Below are positions 43,661 to 53,191 of a DNA stretch of 64,000 nucleotides, one piece after another (the first letter of the stretch is position 1; the number at the start of each line of letters is the position of its first letter). Both the position numbers and the translations under genes were made by a program. The notes beneath the pieces were generated by a model, which made no database searches, had not been told where the DNA came from, and saw only the letters and a list, made by a program, of their open reading frames with translations. Source of the DNA: Acidobacteriota bacterium (GTDB taxonomy: Bacteria; Acidobacteriota; UBA890; WLXD01); contig WLXD01000006.1 in the NCBI GenBank assembly GCA_012103255.1, positions 1 to 64,000 on the forward strand, given 5' to 3'.

Positions 43661-46066
43661 GTGCATGCATCTACCATGATCGATCGAGTCACCGCGCTTG
43701 CCCGCGCATCATTCGGCGAGCTGCTCAAGCGGCCCATTCTCCTGGCACTCCCGGGTATCGCCCTCGCCCTCGGTGCGGTGACTGGTGGAGCAATCGCCTA
43801 CGCTCCCGACGATGCGATCGTCGATGCCCTCCGGCAGTACGAGCCTAGTCTCGTCACGCGGATCCACGGGCGCGACGGCGAGCAGTATGCGGAATGGTTG
43901 ACGCAACGCCGTGAGGTCGTTGCGTATGAGGACATCGCGCCGGTCATGGTGAACGCAGTGGTCGCCACCGAGGACGCGAAGTTCTTCTCGCACGTCGGAA
44001 TCGACCCGCTGGCGGTGGTGCGGTCGCTCATCGCTGACATTCGCTGTGGGTATTTTTGCGAGGGTTTCAGCACGATCACGATGCAGATCCCACGCAACCT
44101 CGACCGCTATCTGGGCGGCGAAACCTGGTTGCCGAAGAGCAAGACGCTCACCCGCAAGATCCGTGAAGGCATCTACGCGATTCAGATCGAGCGGCACTAC
44201 ACGAAGGAACAGATCTTCGCGATCTATGCGAACCAGATCTTCATGGGTAGCAAGGTCTACGGCTTCCAGTCCGCGGCGAAGTTCTACTTCGGGAAGTCGA
44301 TCTCGGATGTGAACCTCCCCGAGGCCGCTCTCCTCGCGGGGATCATTCAAACCCCGAATAGCTTCCGACCCGATCTCAATCCCGAGCGAGCAGTGCGGAA
44401 ACGTAACGTCGTGCTGGGTCGCATGCTCGCTGAAGGGTTCATCTCGGACGAGGAGCACGCTGTCGCTAGCATCGCTCCTCTGGTTCTCGCCGACGAGGAC
44501 AACGCGGATGGTATCGGCGACTACTTCACCGAGGAGATCCGCAAGCGGCTGATTACCGAGTACGGCATGGACGGCATCTATCGTGGCGGTCTCCGCGTGA
44601 ACACCACGCTGGACAACCGCGTGCAAACCGCCGCCGAGGTCGCGCTCGACAAGGGAATCCGCGCCGTGGACAAGGCAGCGGGATGGCGCGGGGCGACAAC
44701 GAATCTGCTCCAGGAAGGCGCCGACCTCGAGACGTGGGTTCATCCGGCGTGGTTCGATCGGATCGAGCCCGGCAACATCGTGAAAGCGGTGGTGTTGGAA
44801 GTAGAGCCAGAGCGAGCTCGCGTCCGCTTCATGGACCAGGTCGCGGAGCTGACGCCCGAAGACATCGAGTGGACCAACCGCACACGGCTCCATCGCCTCG
44901 TCGAACCCGGCGATCTGATTGAAGTGAAGCTCAAGGAACTCCGCGAGGACGGTACCTGGAGGCTCCTGCTGGATCAGGAACCGACGCTCCAGGGCTCGGT
45001 GCTGGTGGTTGAGAACCACACCGGCGAGGTCACCGCGATGGTTGGCGGGCGCACCTTCGACCAGTCGGAGTTCAACCGCGCCACGCAGGCGGTACGCCCC
45101 ACCGGATCGATCTTCAAGCCCTTCGTATACTCGGCCGCCGTGCAACGGGGCATCACCCCGTCCGAGCTTTTCGTCGACCAGCCCGAGACGTTCTACGATG
45201 CCTCGCGGCAGCCCTACTCGCCTGAGAACTTCAACAATGAGTACATCGGCATCACATCGATGGCTGAAGCACTCACGAAGTCGCGCAACGTTCCGACCGT
45301 GATGTTGCAGCAGAAGGTCGGCCTCACCAACGTGATCGACACGGCGCGGAGCTTCGGACTCACCGCGGACTTCCAGCCCTACCTGTCGCTTGGGTTGGGA
45401 GTCATGGACATTTCGGTGTGGGAGATCGTCCGCGCCTACACGGTGTTCCCGAACCAGGGCGTTCTCGTTGAGCCTCACCTCGTCAAGGAGGTATTCGATC
45501 GCAATGGACGACTCCTGGAAGAGGCGGAGCGCCAAGCGCGCAAGGTGCTGAGCTCCGACGAGGCTTATGTGATGGCGCGGATCCTGGTGGCCGGCATTCA
45601 ACGCGGTACAGGCGTGCGGGCTAAACCGCTGGCCAACGAACTCGGCTTAATGCTAGGCGGCAAGTCCGGCACCACCGACGATCGGACCAACACGTGGTAC
45701 GTCGGCTTCTCGCCGAACCACACGGTCGGCGTGTGGTTGGGTCACGACGACAACCAGCGCATCCATCGCTACGCCACAGGCGCGAGCAGCGCTCTGCCGA
45801 TCTGGATCGATGTGATGCGTGCGGCCGAGGATGGCGCCAGCCCGGCCGTGCTACCGATGCCCAACAACATCGAGCTCAGGTCCGTCGACGTCTTCACGGG
45901 GCTGCTCTACAGCGAGTACTGCAAGGAGTCGGTGGAACTGGCGTACATCGCGGGCACGGCCCCGACACGGACGTGTGGGCCGACCGAGCGTTCGATCCTC
46001 GATCTGCCGCCCTACCAGCAAACCTACTTCGTAAGCAACGGCAAGCTCGATACCGACGGCGGCTAG
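43661..46066 (+). CDS. Class A penicillin-binding protein (PBP1 family)
   Basis: Transglycosylase VVATEDAKFFSHVGIDPLAVVRSL...STITMQIPRNL; transpeptidase RPTGSIFKPFVYSAA, KSRNVPTV, KSGTTDD. Confidence 0.95.
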   Translation: MHASTMIDRVTALARASFGELLKRPILLALPGIALALGAVTGGAIAYAPDDAIVDALRQYEPSLVTRIHGRDGEQYAEWLTQRREVVAYEDIAPVMVNAVVATEDAKFFSHVGIDPLAVVRSLIADIRCGYFCEGFSTITMQIPRNLDRYLGGETWLPKSKTLTRKIREGIYAIQIERHYTKEQIFAIYANQIFMGSKVYGFQSAAKFYFGKSISDVNLPEAALLAGIIQTPNSFRPDLNPERAVRKRNVVLGRMLAEGFISDEEHAVASIAPLVLADEDNADGIGDYFTEEIRKRLITEYGMDGIYRGGLRVNTTLDNRVQTAAEVALDKGIRAVDKAAGWRGATTNLLQEGADLETWVHPAWFDRIEPGNIVKAVVLEVEPERARVRFMDQVAELTPEDIEWTNRTRLHRLVEPGDLIEVKLKELREDGTWRLLLDQEPTLQGSVLVVENHTGEVTAMVGGRTFDQSEFNRATQAVRPTGSIFKPFVYSAAVQRGITPSELFVDQPETFYDASRQPYSPENFNNEYIGITSMAEALTKSRNVPTVMLQQKVGLTNVIDTARSFGLTADFQPYLSLGLGVMDISVWEIVRAYTVFPNQGVLVEPHLVKEVFDRNGRLLEEAERQARKVLSSDEAYVMARILVAGIQRGTGVRAKPLANELGLMLGGKSGTTDDRTNTWYVGFSPNHTVGVWLGHDDNQRIHRYATGASSALPIWIDVMRAAEDGASPAVLPMPNNIELRSVDVFTGLLYSEYCKESVELAYIAGTAPTRTCGPTERSILDLPPYQQTYFVSNGKLDTDGG

Positions 46067-46072
46067 CCCGCG

Positions 46073-47171
46073 TTACTCAGCGCCGGCCTGCCACTTGAGG
46101 TAGCCCTCGACAAACGGCTGAATGTCGCCGTCGAGCACAGCGCTCACGTTGCCGCGCTCCACGTCCGTCCGATGGTCTTTGGCCATCTGATAGGGATGGA
46201 GCACGTACGAACGGATCTGGGACCCGAAGCCGATCTCCTTCTTCTCTCCCTGCTTCTCGGCACGTTCGGCTTCGCGGATCTGCCGCTCGCGCTCGTACAG
46301 GCGCGCCCGGAGCACCGTCATCGCCATTGCTTTGTTGCGATGCTGCGATCGCTCGGCCTGACTCTGCGCGACGAGCCCCGTCGGAACGTGGGTGATACGC
46401 ACCGCGGAGTCGGTGACGTTTACGTGCTGACCACCAGCGCCGCTCGAGCGATAGGTATCGATCCGGAGGTCTTTCTCCTCCATGTCGATTTCGATATCGG
46501 CATCGACTTCCGGGGCCACTGCGACGGAGGCGAATGACGTATGTCGCCGGCTCGCCGCATCGTAGGGAGAAATACGAACCAGCCGGTGCACGCCGGACTC
46601 GCCCTTGAGATATCCGAACGCGTGCGGCCCTTCGATGCGGATCGTCGCGGACTTAAGACCAGCCTCTTCCCCTGGAGTCTCGTCGATGACCTCGATCTTG
46701 TACCCACCGGACTCGGCCCATCGCAGATACATGCGCAGCAGCATCGAGGCCCAATCCTGAGATTCGGTACCGCCGGCGCCCGGGTGGATATCGACCAGAG
46801 CGGGGCGCGCGTCATCGGGGTCGCCGAGCAGCAACTGCAGCTCGAAACTATCGAGCGATGCTTTGGCCAGCTTCAACGCCTGCTCGGCTTCCTGTGCGGC
46901 CTCAGCTTCGCCTTCCGCGGCGAGTTCGAGAAACGCCTCGGCCTCGTCGAGCGCCTCGCCTATCTTGCGATCGACGTCGCAGCGCTCGTTAAGCGCGCTG
47001 CGCTCACGCAGCAAATTTTGATCGCCGCCGTCATCCCAGAAACCCGGCTCTGACATGACTGCTTCGAGTTGATCAAGACGAGTTCGTGCTCCGGCCGGGT
47101 CAAAGATGACCTCCCAGAGCCTGATAGCGCGAACGCTGCTCTTCGAGTGTGCGGTGAGAGTCGTCGGACAT
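46073..47171 (-). CDS. prfB: Peptide chain release factor 2, requiring +1 programmed frameshift
   Basis: [20 protein letters not shown]; short ORF0 [26 protein letters not shown] (ATG at 47171) joined to [24 protein letters not shown]. Confidence 0.96.
47099..47105 (-). other. prfB +1 programmed frameshift site CTT TGA C
   Basis: Minus strand CTGGGAGGTCATCTTTGACCCG: SD-like GGGAGG upstream of the CTT slip codon and in-frame TGA. Confidence 0.96.
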
Positions 47172-47206
47172 TTCCAGGCCGGGTTGGAGGCGCGAACCGC
47201 CCGAAT

Positions 47207-48766
47207 TTAAACCGGATCGGTCCCCGACGTGGACCGCTCGAAGAATGGACGGCCACGCAGCGCACCCGCCACGAGCACCAGGGCCACCACCTGCATGAAG
47301 AAGCCGAGGGCATCACCCATCCGGCCATAGAGCGTGGTGTCGCTCCGCAGACCGATATCGACAACAGGCGCCGACGCTTCCTCCAGCGCGGTCGTGGCGA
47401 ACTCGCGACCCCACGGATCGAATGCACCACTGATGCCGGTGTTGGCCGCGCGAACCAGCCACCGTCGATTCTCAACGGCGCGCATACGGGCCATTGCATG
47501 GTGCTGATACGGGCCGCTGGTGGTGCCGTACCAGGCGTCGTTTGTGATGGTGGCGAGAAATCTCGCGCCGTGATCCACCTGCCCGCGCGCAATGGCCGGG
47601 AAGATCACCTCGTAGCAGATCGACATCCCGAATCCGGGTAGGCCCGGCACCGCGGCCCCCAGCAGCGCCTGGTTCTCCGCGCCGGCACGCATGTCACCCA
47701 CGGCGCTCACGAGCGGCCCGAGCCAGCGCAGCAGAGACTGGAACGGCAAGTACTCTCCGAACGGGACCAGATGACTCTTCTCGTAGGCGCCGCGGATCGC
47801 GCCCTGCGGGTCCACAAGTACGGCTGCGTTGGCAACCTCGTAGCCGTCGGCCTCCACGTCGACTCGCACGGTGCCGACCACAACGGAGACCGCGTGACCT
47901 GCGGCTACCTCCGCGATCAAGGCCTGCGCGGCCGGGTCACGTTCCAGACCGTACGGATCAGGCCATGAACTCTCGGGCCACAGAACGAGATCGGCGCCGG
48001 CAGTTGCCGCCCGGCGGGTCAGGTCGACGTGACGCTCGAGGATGTCGCGGCGGGCGCCAGCATCCCACTTCAAATCCTGCGGAACATTGCCCTGGACGAG
48101 CCCTACTTTGAGGCGTTCATCGCTGGGCTGAGCGCCAGTCAGTGACCAGACACCGAACACCAACGCCGCCGCCATGAACGCGCCCGCCATCGCCATCGTG
48201 GAGTGGGCAGTCCGCCTGTCGAGCCACCACGAGGCGAGTGCTCCGTTCACCAACACGGCCAGGAACGACAGGCCGGCAACCCCGGCAAGACTGGCCGTCT
48301 GGATCATCACGTCGCTGCGCCCAGCGGCATACCCGAGCGGGGTCCACGGAAAGCCGGTCAGGAACCACCCCTGGAAGAACTCGAGGCCCGCCCAGCCGAC
48401 GGCAATCAGCAAAACCGAACGCGGCCCCCGAAGGCCTACCTGTTGCACGACCAGCGCGAAGAGGCCCCAGTAGGCCGCCATGTACCCCGCGAGAAGACCG
48501 GCTCCCATGACGGCAGCCGGCCATGGGAGCCCGCCATGCAAGGTCATCGCGTGGACCACCCAGTACATCGTGACGCCGCGAAATGCGAAACCGAAGAGGA
48601 ACCCAGTGCGCAGCGCGACCCAGGGGTTGGAGCGGGCGGCGAGAACCAGCAGTGGCGCCAGCGCGAACCAGACCAACACGTGTAGGTCCAGCTTCGGAAA
48701 GGCTGCGGCCAGGAGGCTACCCGCCAGAAAGGGCGCCCCGAACTGGCGAAGCGCTGCCGCCCCCAT
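47207..48766 (-). CDS. lnt: Apolipoprotein N-acyltransferase
   Basis: Multi-TM N terminus; LVQGNVPQDLKWD..., LVLWPESSWP, YEKSHLVPFGEYLPF, GMSICYEVIFP, NDAWYGTTSGPYQHHAMARMRAVENRRWLVRAANTGISG. Confidence 0.96.
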   Translation of the reverse strand: MGAAALRQFGAPFLAGSLLAAAFPKLDLHVLVWFALAPLLVLAARSNPWVALRTGFLFGFAFRGVTMYWVVHAMTLHGGLPWPAAVMGAGLLAGYMAAYWGLFALVVQQVGLRGPRSVLLIAVGWAGLEFFQGWFLTGFPWTPLGYAAGRSDVMIQTASLAGVAGLSFLAVLVNGALASWWLDRRTAHSTMAMAGAFMAAALVFGVWSLTGAQPSDERLKVGLVQGNVPQDLKWDAGARRDILERHVDLTRRAATAGADLVLWPESSWPDPYGLERDPAAQALIAEVAAGHAVSVVVGTVRVDVEADGYEVANAAVLVDPQGAIRGAYEKSHLVPFGEYLPFQSLLRWLGPLVSAVGDMRAGAENQALLGAAVPGLPGFGMSICYEVIFPAIARGQVDHGARFLATITNDAWYGTTSGPYQHHAMARMRAVENRRWLVRAANTGISGAFDPWGREFATTALEEASAPVVDIGLRSDTTLYGRMGDALGFFMQVVALVLVAGALRGRPFFERSTSGTDPV

Positions 48767-48775
48767 CGGGAGCCG

Positions 48776-49369
48776 CTAGCCCTGCGTTACCCAGGTATCG
48801 GGAACGTCGGAGCGGCCGCTCAAGGCTGTGGCCACTCGTTCCGCGTCGGCCTGCGCGCCGTAGCGTCCAACTCGCACTCGCCACACCGCGCTACCGCGGA
48901 CTTCGGCCTCCACAACGAACGTCGGGAACCCGTCCCGAGATAACTGGGCCTGCAGTGCACGGGCCTCACTCTCGTTGTCCGGCGAGGCAACCTGAATCAC
49001 CCATCCGCTAGCCAGCGACGGATCGTCAGCCGGCAATCCCGGCGGCGCCGTGGGCTGGTCGGAGGCCGCATTCTCGGCCACCACATCTTCGAACGTGGAC
49101 GGCTCCTCGGCGACTGGATCATTCGCCGCGGTCGCTGAATCGTCTGCGATCGCCGGCGCCTCCTCCATCGGGGCGGCTGTGGTGTCCTCCGCCGCGAGCG
49201 GCTCGACCCAGCCCGACTCCGGTAGCGCCTGGGGCGCCTGCCCCCGACCCACCATCACCCCGAGGACGAAGACGGTCACTCCAACGGCGGCCGCCACGAG
49301 GAACGCGACGATCAAACTGCCGTTGCTGAGCTGAATCTCGTAAAAACTCTGCTTACCCGAGCCGTTCAT
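48776..49369 (-). CDS. SPOR domain-containing membrane protein
   Basis: One N-terminal TM; GWVIQVASPDNESEARALQAQLSRDGFPTFVVEAEVRGSAVWRVRVGRYGAQADAERVATAL. Confidence 0.85.
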   Translation of the reverse strand: MNGSGKQSFYEIQLSNGSLIVAFLVAAAVGVTVFVLGVMVGRGQAPQALPESGWVEPLAAEDTTAAPMEEAPAIADDSATAANDPVAEEPSTFEDVVAENAASDQPTAPPGLPADDPSLASGWVIQVASPDNESEARALQAQLSRDGFPTFVVEAEVRGSAVWRVRVGRYGAQADAERVATALSGRSDVPDTWVTQG

Positions 49370-49500
49370 ATTCCCACCTGGCTACCACGGTTCTCTGCTT
49401 CAGGAACCGACGGTTGGAAGCGTTTGATTGGCGCGCATCACCCCCGAGATCCGCGCTCATCCGGGGCTGATTCTACTGCATGCCGGCGGGTTCCGGCAGT

Positions 49501-50286
49501 TCAGTCGTCGTCCTCGGACGTAGTTCCTCGGGTGAGAGCCGCCGTGATGCCCTGCATCATGTCCATCGGCAATGGGAAGACGATGGTCGAACTGCGATCA
49601 CCAGCAACCTCGGTGAGAGTCTGGAAGTAGCGCAATTGCACCGCGACCGGCTGACGAGCAAGTACCGCGGCAGCCTCTTCGAGTCGTACGGAGGCCTGCG
49701 CCTCTCCCTCGGCGTGGATGATCTTCGCCCGCTTCTCGCGCTCTGCCTCGGCTTGCTTCGCAATCGCGCGCACCATTTCTTGCGGCAGATCCACGTGCTT
49801 CACCTCCACCATCGACACTTTGATGCCCCACGGATCGGTATGCGCGTCAAGGATCGACTGCAGCTGCGAGTTCAGCTGGTCGCGCTCCGAGAGCAGTCCG
49901 TCAAGGTCGACTTGTCCGAGCACCGATCGCAGCGTCGTCTGCGCTAGCTGCGAAGTGGCGTACATGTAGTTCTCCACCTCGACGATCGCGCGGGTCGAGT
50001 CCATTACCCGGAAGTAGACAACCGCGTTCACCTTCACCGACACGTTGTCGAGCGTGATGACGTCCTGAGGAGGAACATCGAGGACGATCGTTCGCAGCGA
50101 AACGCGCTCGATCTTGTCGATCGGCCACCAGACCAAGATGATGCGTGGCCCCTTGGTCTCCGGGAGCAACCGGCCGAGTCGGAAAATGACCCCGCGCTCG
50201 TATTCTTTGAGGATATTGACGGAGCTGATCAGGTAGAGCGCGATGATGACCGCCACAAAGGCGACCGGCGAGAAGAATCCAAGCAT
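49501..50286 (-). CDS. SPFH/Band 7 slipin-family protein
   Basis: [18 protein letters not shown]...[25 protein letters not shown]...[32 protein letters not shown]. Confidence 0.93.
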   Translation of the reverse strand: MLGFFSPVAFVAVIIALYLISSVNILKEYERGVIFRLGRLLPETKGPRIILVWWPIDKIERVSLRTIVLDVPPQDVITLDNVSVKVNAVVYFRVMDSTRAIVEVENYMYATSQLAQTTLRSVLGQVDLDGLLSERDQLNSQLQSILDAHTDPWGIKVSMVEVKHVDLPQEMVRAIAKQAEAEREKRAKIIHAEGEAQASVRLEEAAAVLARQPVAVQLRYFQTLTEVAGDRSSTIVFPLPMDMMQGITAALTRGTTSEDDD

Positions 50287-50292
50287 GGCATT

Positions 50293-51774
50293 CTATCCCT
50301 GGTTCGGGTTGGATTGTCGGACGCGAACGGTCATGCCGTCCTCGAGACCGACGATTTCAATTGACTCGCCTGCCGCGAGCTCGGCATCGCCCACGGCACG
50401 CCAGAGTTCTCCGTGTACGAACACCTCACCGGTAGCCGCGGAGCCAAGAGGCTTCGTAACCTGACCGATCTTTCCCAGGAGACCCGCTGGACCCGTCTGC
50501 ACCTTCGCGCGGTGCGCGCGGAGCACGAGCCTCACCAGGAAACCGGCGATTCCGAGAATTGCGAGCGCGGTGGGGAGCACGAACGCGAGTTGGAGTCGCA
50601 TTTCGGGAATTGGCCCGGGCACAAGCATGAGCGATCCAAGCACGAACGCGACCAGCCCTGCGATCGTCAATAGACCGTACGAGGTCACCTTCAGTTCCAG
50701 TATGAAGAACACGATCGCGAGCCCCATAAGCGCCAGCCCGGCCAAATTGATAGGCAGGATCTGGAACGCCAGCATCGCCAACACGAGGCTCACGCCGCCG
50801 AGCACACCCGGCACGATCGCGCCCGGGCTCGACAGCTCGAAATACAGCCCGGCAATGCCGATCAACATGAGCATGTACGCGACCTGCGGGTTCGCGATCA
50901 CCGAGAGCAGCGTCTGGCGCGTGCTCATCTCGCGGTCGACCACTTCGGCCGCCGCGATCTCCAGCGTCCAGGTGCGGCCGTCACGGCGCAACGTTCTACC
51001 GTCCAGCGCATCGAGGAGGCCGTCGAAGTCATCGACTCTCAGATCCGCGAGACCGGCCTCCTGCGATTCACTCGCTGAATATGAACGGCCGTCGGTCACC
51101 GCGGCGCTGGCCAGATCGAGTGGCCGACCGTGCTGCTCGGCCAGGCTACGCATGTACGCATCGGCATCTTCAATCAGCTTGCGCGACATGGTCTCGTCGA
51201 CCTGTCCGCCGCCCACCGGGACCGGACTCGCAGCGCCCATGTTGGTGCCGGGCGCCATCGCCACAACGTCCGCCGCCATCGCCATGAAGAACCCGGCCGA
51301 TGCGGCACGAGCGCCTGCAGGGCCGACAAACAGGCACACAGGCACATCGCTCGCGAGAAAGGCCTGGATGATCTGGCGCATCGAGCCGTCGAGGCCACCC
51401 GGGGTGTCGATTTCGAGCACAAAGAGGTCAGCGCGGAGCTGCTCCGCCTCTGCCAAAGCCTCGACGACGTATTCCGCCGTGATCGGGTGAATCGCGTCTG
51501 CGAGTCGGGCACGGACAACGAGGGGCTCGTCGCCACTTTGCGCGGTGACCACGAACCCAGGCAGTAGCGGTGCGAGCGCTGCGGCTGCAAGAAGACCGAG
51601 CATGGCGAGCCGCTTGCGCTCGCCACGGGCCGGATTCGGGAAGCTGGACTGTCTCACCCCTTCATTGTGCACGAGCGACCCGGCGGACGCGACGGGCGCG
51701 ACGATCCGGGTGCTATGCAGGCATGGCGTCGAATAACGCCACGCAGTCTTCCAACCGACTGTCGCCGCCGTCAT
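50293..51774 (-). CDS. NfeD-family membrane-bound ClpP-class protease (start uncertain)
   Basis: LFVLEIDTPGGLDGSMRQIIQAFLASDVPVCLFVGPAGARAASAGFFMAMAADVVAMAPGTNMGAASPV; C-terminal NfeD OB-like domain. Confidence 0.9.
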   Translation of the reverse strand: MTAATVGWKTAWRYSTPCLHSTRIVAPVASAGSLVHNEGVRQSSFPNPARGERKRLAMLGLLAAAALAPLLPGFVVTAQSGDEPLVVRARLADAIHPITAEYVVEALAEAEQLRADLFVLEIDTPGGLDGSMRQIIQAFLASDVPVCLFVGPAGARAASAGFFMAMAADVVAMAPGTNMGAASPVPVGGGQVDETMSRKLIEDADAYMRSLAEQHGRPLDLASAAVTDGRSYSASESQEAGLADLRVDDFDGLLDALDGRTLRRDGRTWTLEIAAAEVVDREMSTRQTLLSVIANPQVAYMLMLIGIAGLYFELSSPGAIVPGVLGGVSLVLAMLAFQILPINLAGLALMGLAIVFFILELKVTSYGLLTIAGLVAFVLGSLMLVPGPIPEMRLQLAFVLPTALAILGIAGFLVRLVLRAHRAKVQTGPAGLLGKIGQVTKPLGSAATGEVFVHGELWRAVGDAELAAGESIEIVGLEDGMTVRVRQSNPNQG

Positions 51775-52777
51775 TCACGGCGAATCGAGCGACTCCATTG
51801 CCGATCTGGCCATACATGGAGGCGCCGGCGTAGTCGCCGCGCTTGTTCAGGCAGTAGAAACGCAGATTGAAATTCGGGCGCCCCTCGCTGTTGAGCAGTC
51901 GTGACGCCGTCGTTTTGCCGGCAATCCGCTCAAGCGCCTGGATCGCTGCATCGCGTGGATGCGCACCGCCTCGCATCAGTTCAACCACCAGAAACGATGC
52001 GCACTCCACCAGGTTCGCTTCGCCGCGACCGGTCGACCCGCAAGCACCGACCTCGTTGTCGACGTAGAGCCCGGCGCCGAGAATCGGCGAGTCACCCACC
52101 CGACCCGGAATCTTGAACGACAGCCCGCTCGTGGTCGTCACCCCCGAAATATCGCCGTTGACATCCACGACATTGCAGTTGATCGTGCCGTAGTCGCGTT
52201 CGATAGGCGCCATGTCGGCGCTACCGTCGCGCTCGGGAGGCAGCCACTCGTCACGGTCGGAATGGGTCTCCTTCCACCGCAACCACGCTTCCCGAGACCG
52301 CTCGGTGAGCAGGTTCTCTCCACCGTAGCCGTGGACCCGGGCAAACTCGTTCGCACCTTCGCCAACAAGAAGCACATGATCGGTGCGGTAGGCAACGAGT
52401 TGGGCGACATTGGAGGGTGTTTTGACACCCTCGATGGCGGCTACCGCTCCGGCGCGCGCGGTCGGTCCGTGCATCACGGACGCGTCGAGCTGGACAACAC
52501 CGTCCTCGTTCGGAAGGCCGCCGTAGCCGACGCTCATGTCGTCAGGATCGTGCTCGACGATGTTCACGCCGGCAATTACCGCGTCGAGCGTGTCACCGCC
52601 CCCTTGAACGATCTCCATCGCCTTGGCAGCCGCTTCGAGGCCGTTGCCAGAGGACACCACCACAGGACGACTTGGACTCTGCGTGACGACCGCCGGAGCG
52701 CGACTGGCCGCACCAACGCCGAGCCCGGCCGCGACCCCCGTTCTCAGAACATCACGACGGTTCCAACGGTCGGTCAT
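51713..52777 (-). CDS. N4-(beta-N-acetylglucosaminyl)-L-asparaginase-like Ntn hydrolase with Tat signal
   Basis: Tat motif NRRDVLRTGVAAGLGVGAA; DYGTINCNVVDVNGDISGVTTTSGLSFKIPGRVGDSPILGAGLYVDNEVGACGSTGRGE. Confidence 0.88.
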   Translation of the reverse strand: MTDRWNRRDVLRTGVAAGLGVGAASRAPAVVTQSPSRPVVVSSGNGLEAAAKAMEIVQGGGDTLDAVIAGVNIVEHDPDDMSVGYGGLPNEDGVVQLDASVMHGPTARAGAVAAIEGVKTPSNVAQLVAYRTDHVLLVGEGANEFARVHGYGGENLLTERSREAWLRWKETHSDRDEWLPPERDGSADMAPIERDYGTINCNVVDVNGDISGVTTTSGLSFKIPGRVGDSPILGAGLYVDNEVGACGSTGRGEANLVECASFLVVELMRGGAHPRDAAIQALERIAGKTTASRLLNSEGRPNFNLRFYCLNKRGDYAGASMYGQIGNGVARFAVNDGGDSRLEDCVALFDAMPA

Positions 52778-52796
52778 CGGGGCCTCCTGACGAGCT

Positions 52797-53165
52797 TCAG
52801 GCGTCGCCGGTCTTTCTGCCGTAGCGATCGTCGATCCGCACGACATCCTGCAGATGCGGCGTCGACACTTCAAAAATGTCGCAGGTACTCAGGGCGCGCA
52901 TGCGGTGCACCATGCCGGTCGGCACATGAAACGCCTGGCCGGGTTCGAGAACCGTCGTCTCGAGCTCGTCCCCCTCACGGGCGGCAAACTGCAGTTCCAT
53001 ACGGCCGCTCTGGCAATACAGGGTCTCTTCCTTCACCTCGTGGTACTGGAGACTGAGTTGTTCCCCCTCCACGATATGAAGAATCTTGCCCACATAGTCG
53101 TCCGTCTCGGCCCAGATGAGCTCGTGGCCCCAGGGCTTGTCTACCTTGCGCATCGAACCTCTCAA
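52797..53165 (-). CDS. Cupin, mannose-6-phosphate isomerase-like
   Basis: KPWGHELIWAETDDYVGKILHIVEGEQLSLQYHEVKEETLYCQSGRM...PGQAFHVPTGMVHRMRAL. Confidence 0.85.
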   Translation of the reverse strand: MRGSMRKVDKPWGHELIWAETDDYVGKILHIVEGEQLSLQYHEVKEETLYCQSGRMELQFAAREGDELETTVLEPGQAFHVPTGMVHRMRALSTCDIFEVSTPHLQDVVRIDDRYGRKTGDA

Positions 53166-53191
53166 AGTGCCGTTTGGAGCCGTATTCGTGA

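Noticed and set aside
43709-45601. 630-aa minus-strand ORF
   Set aside because: Fully antisense to an intact PBP1 gene; low-complexity, R/H/L/V-rich translation typical of GC-rich shadow ORFs
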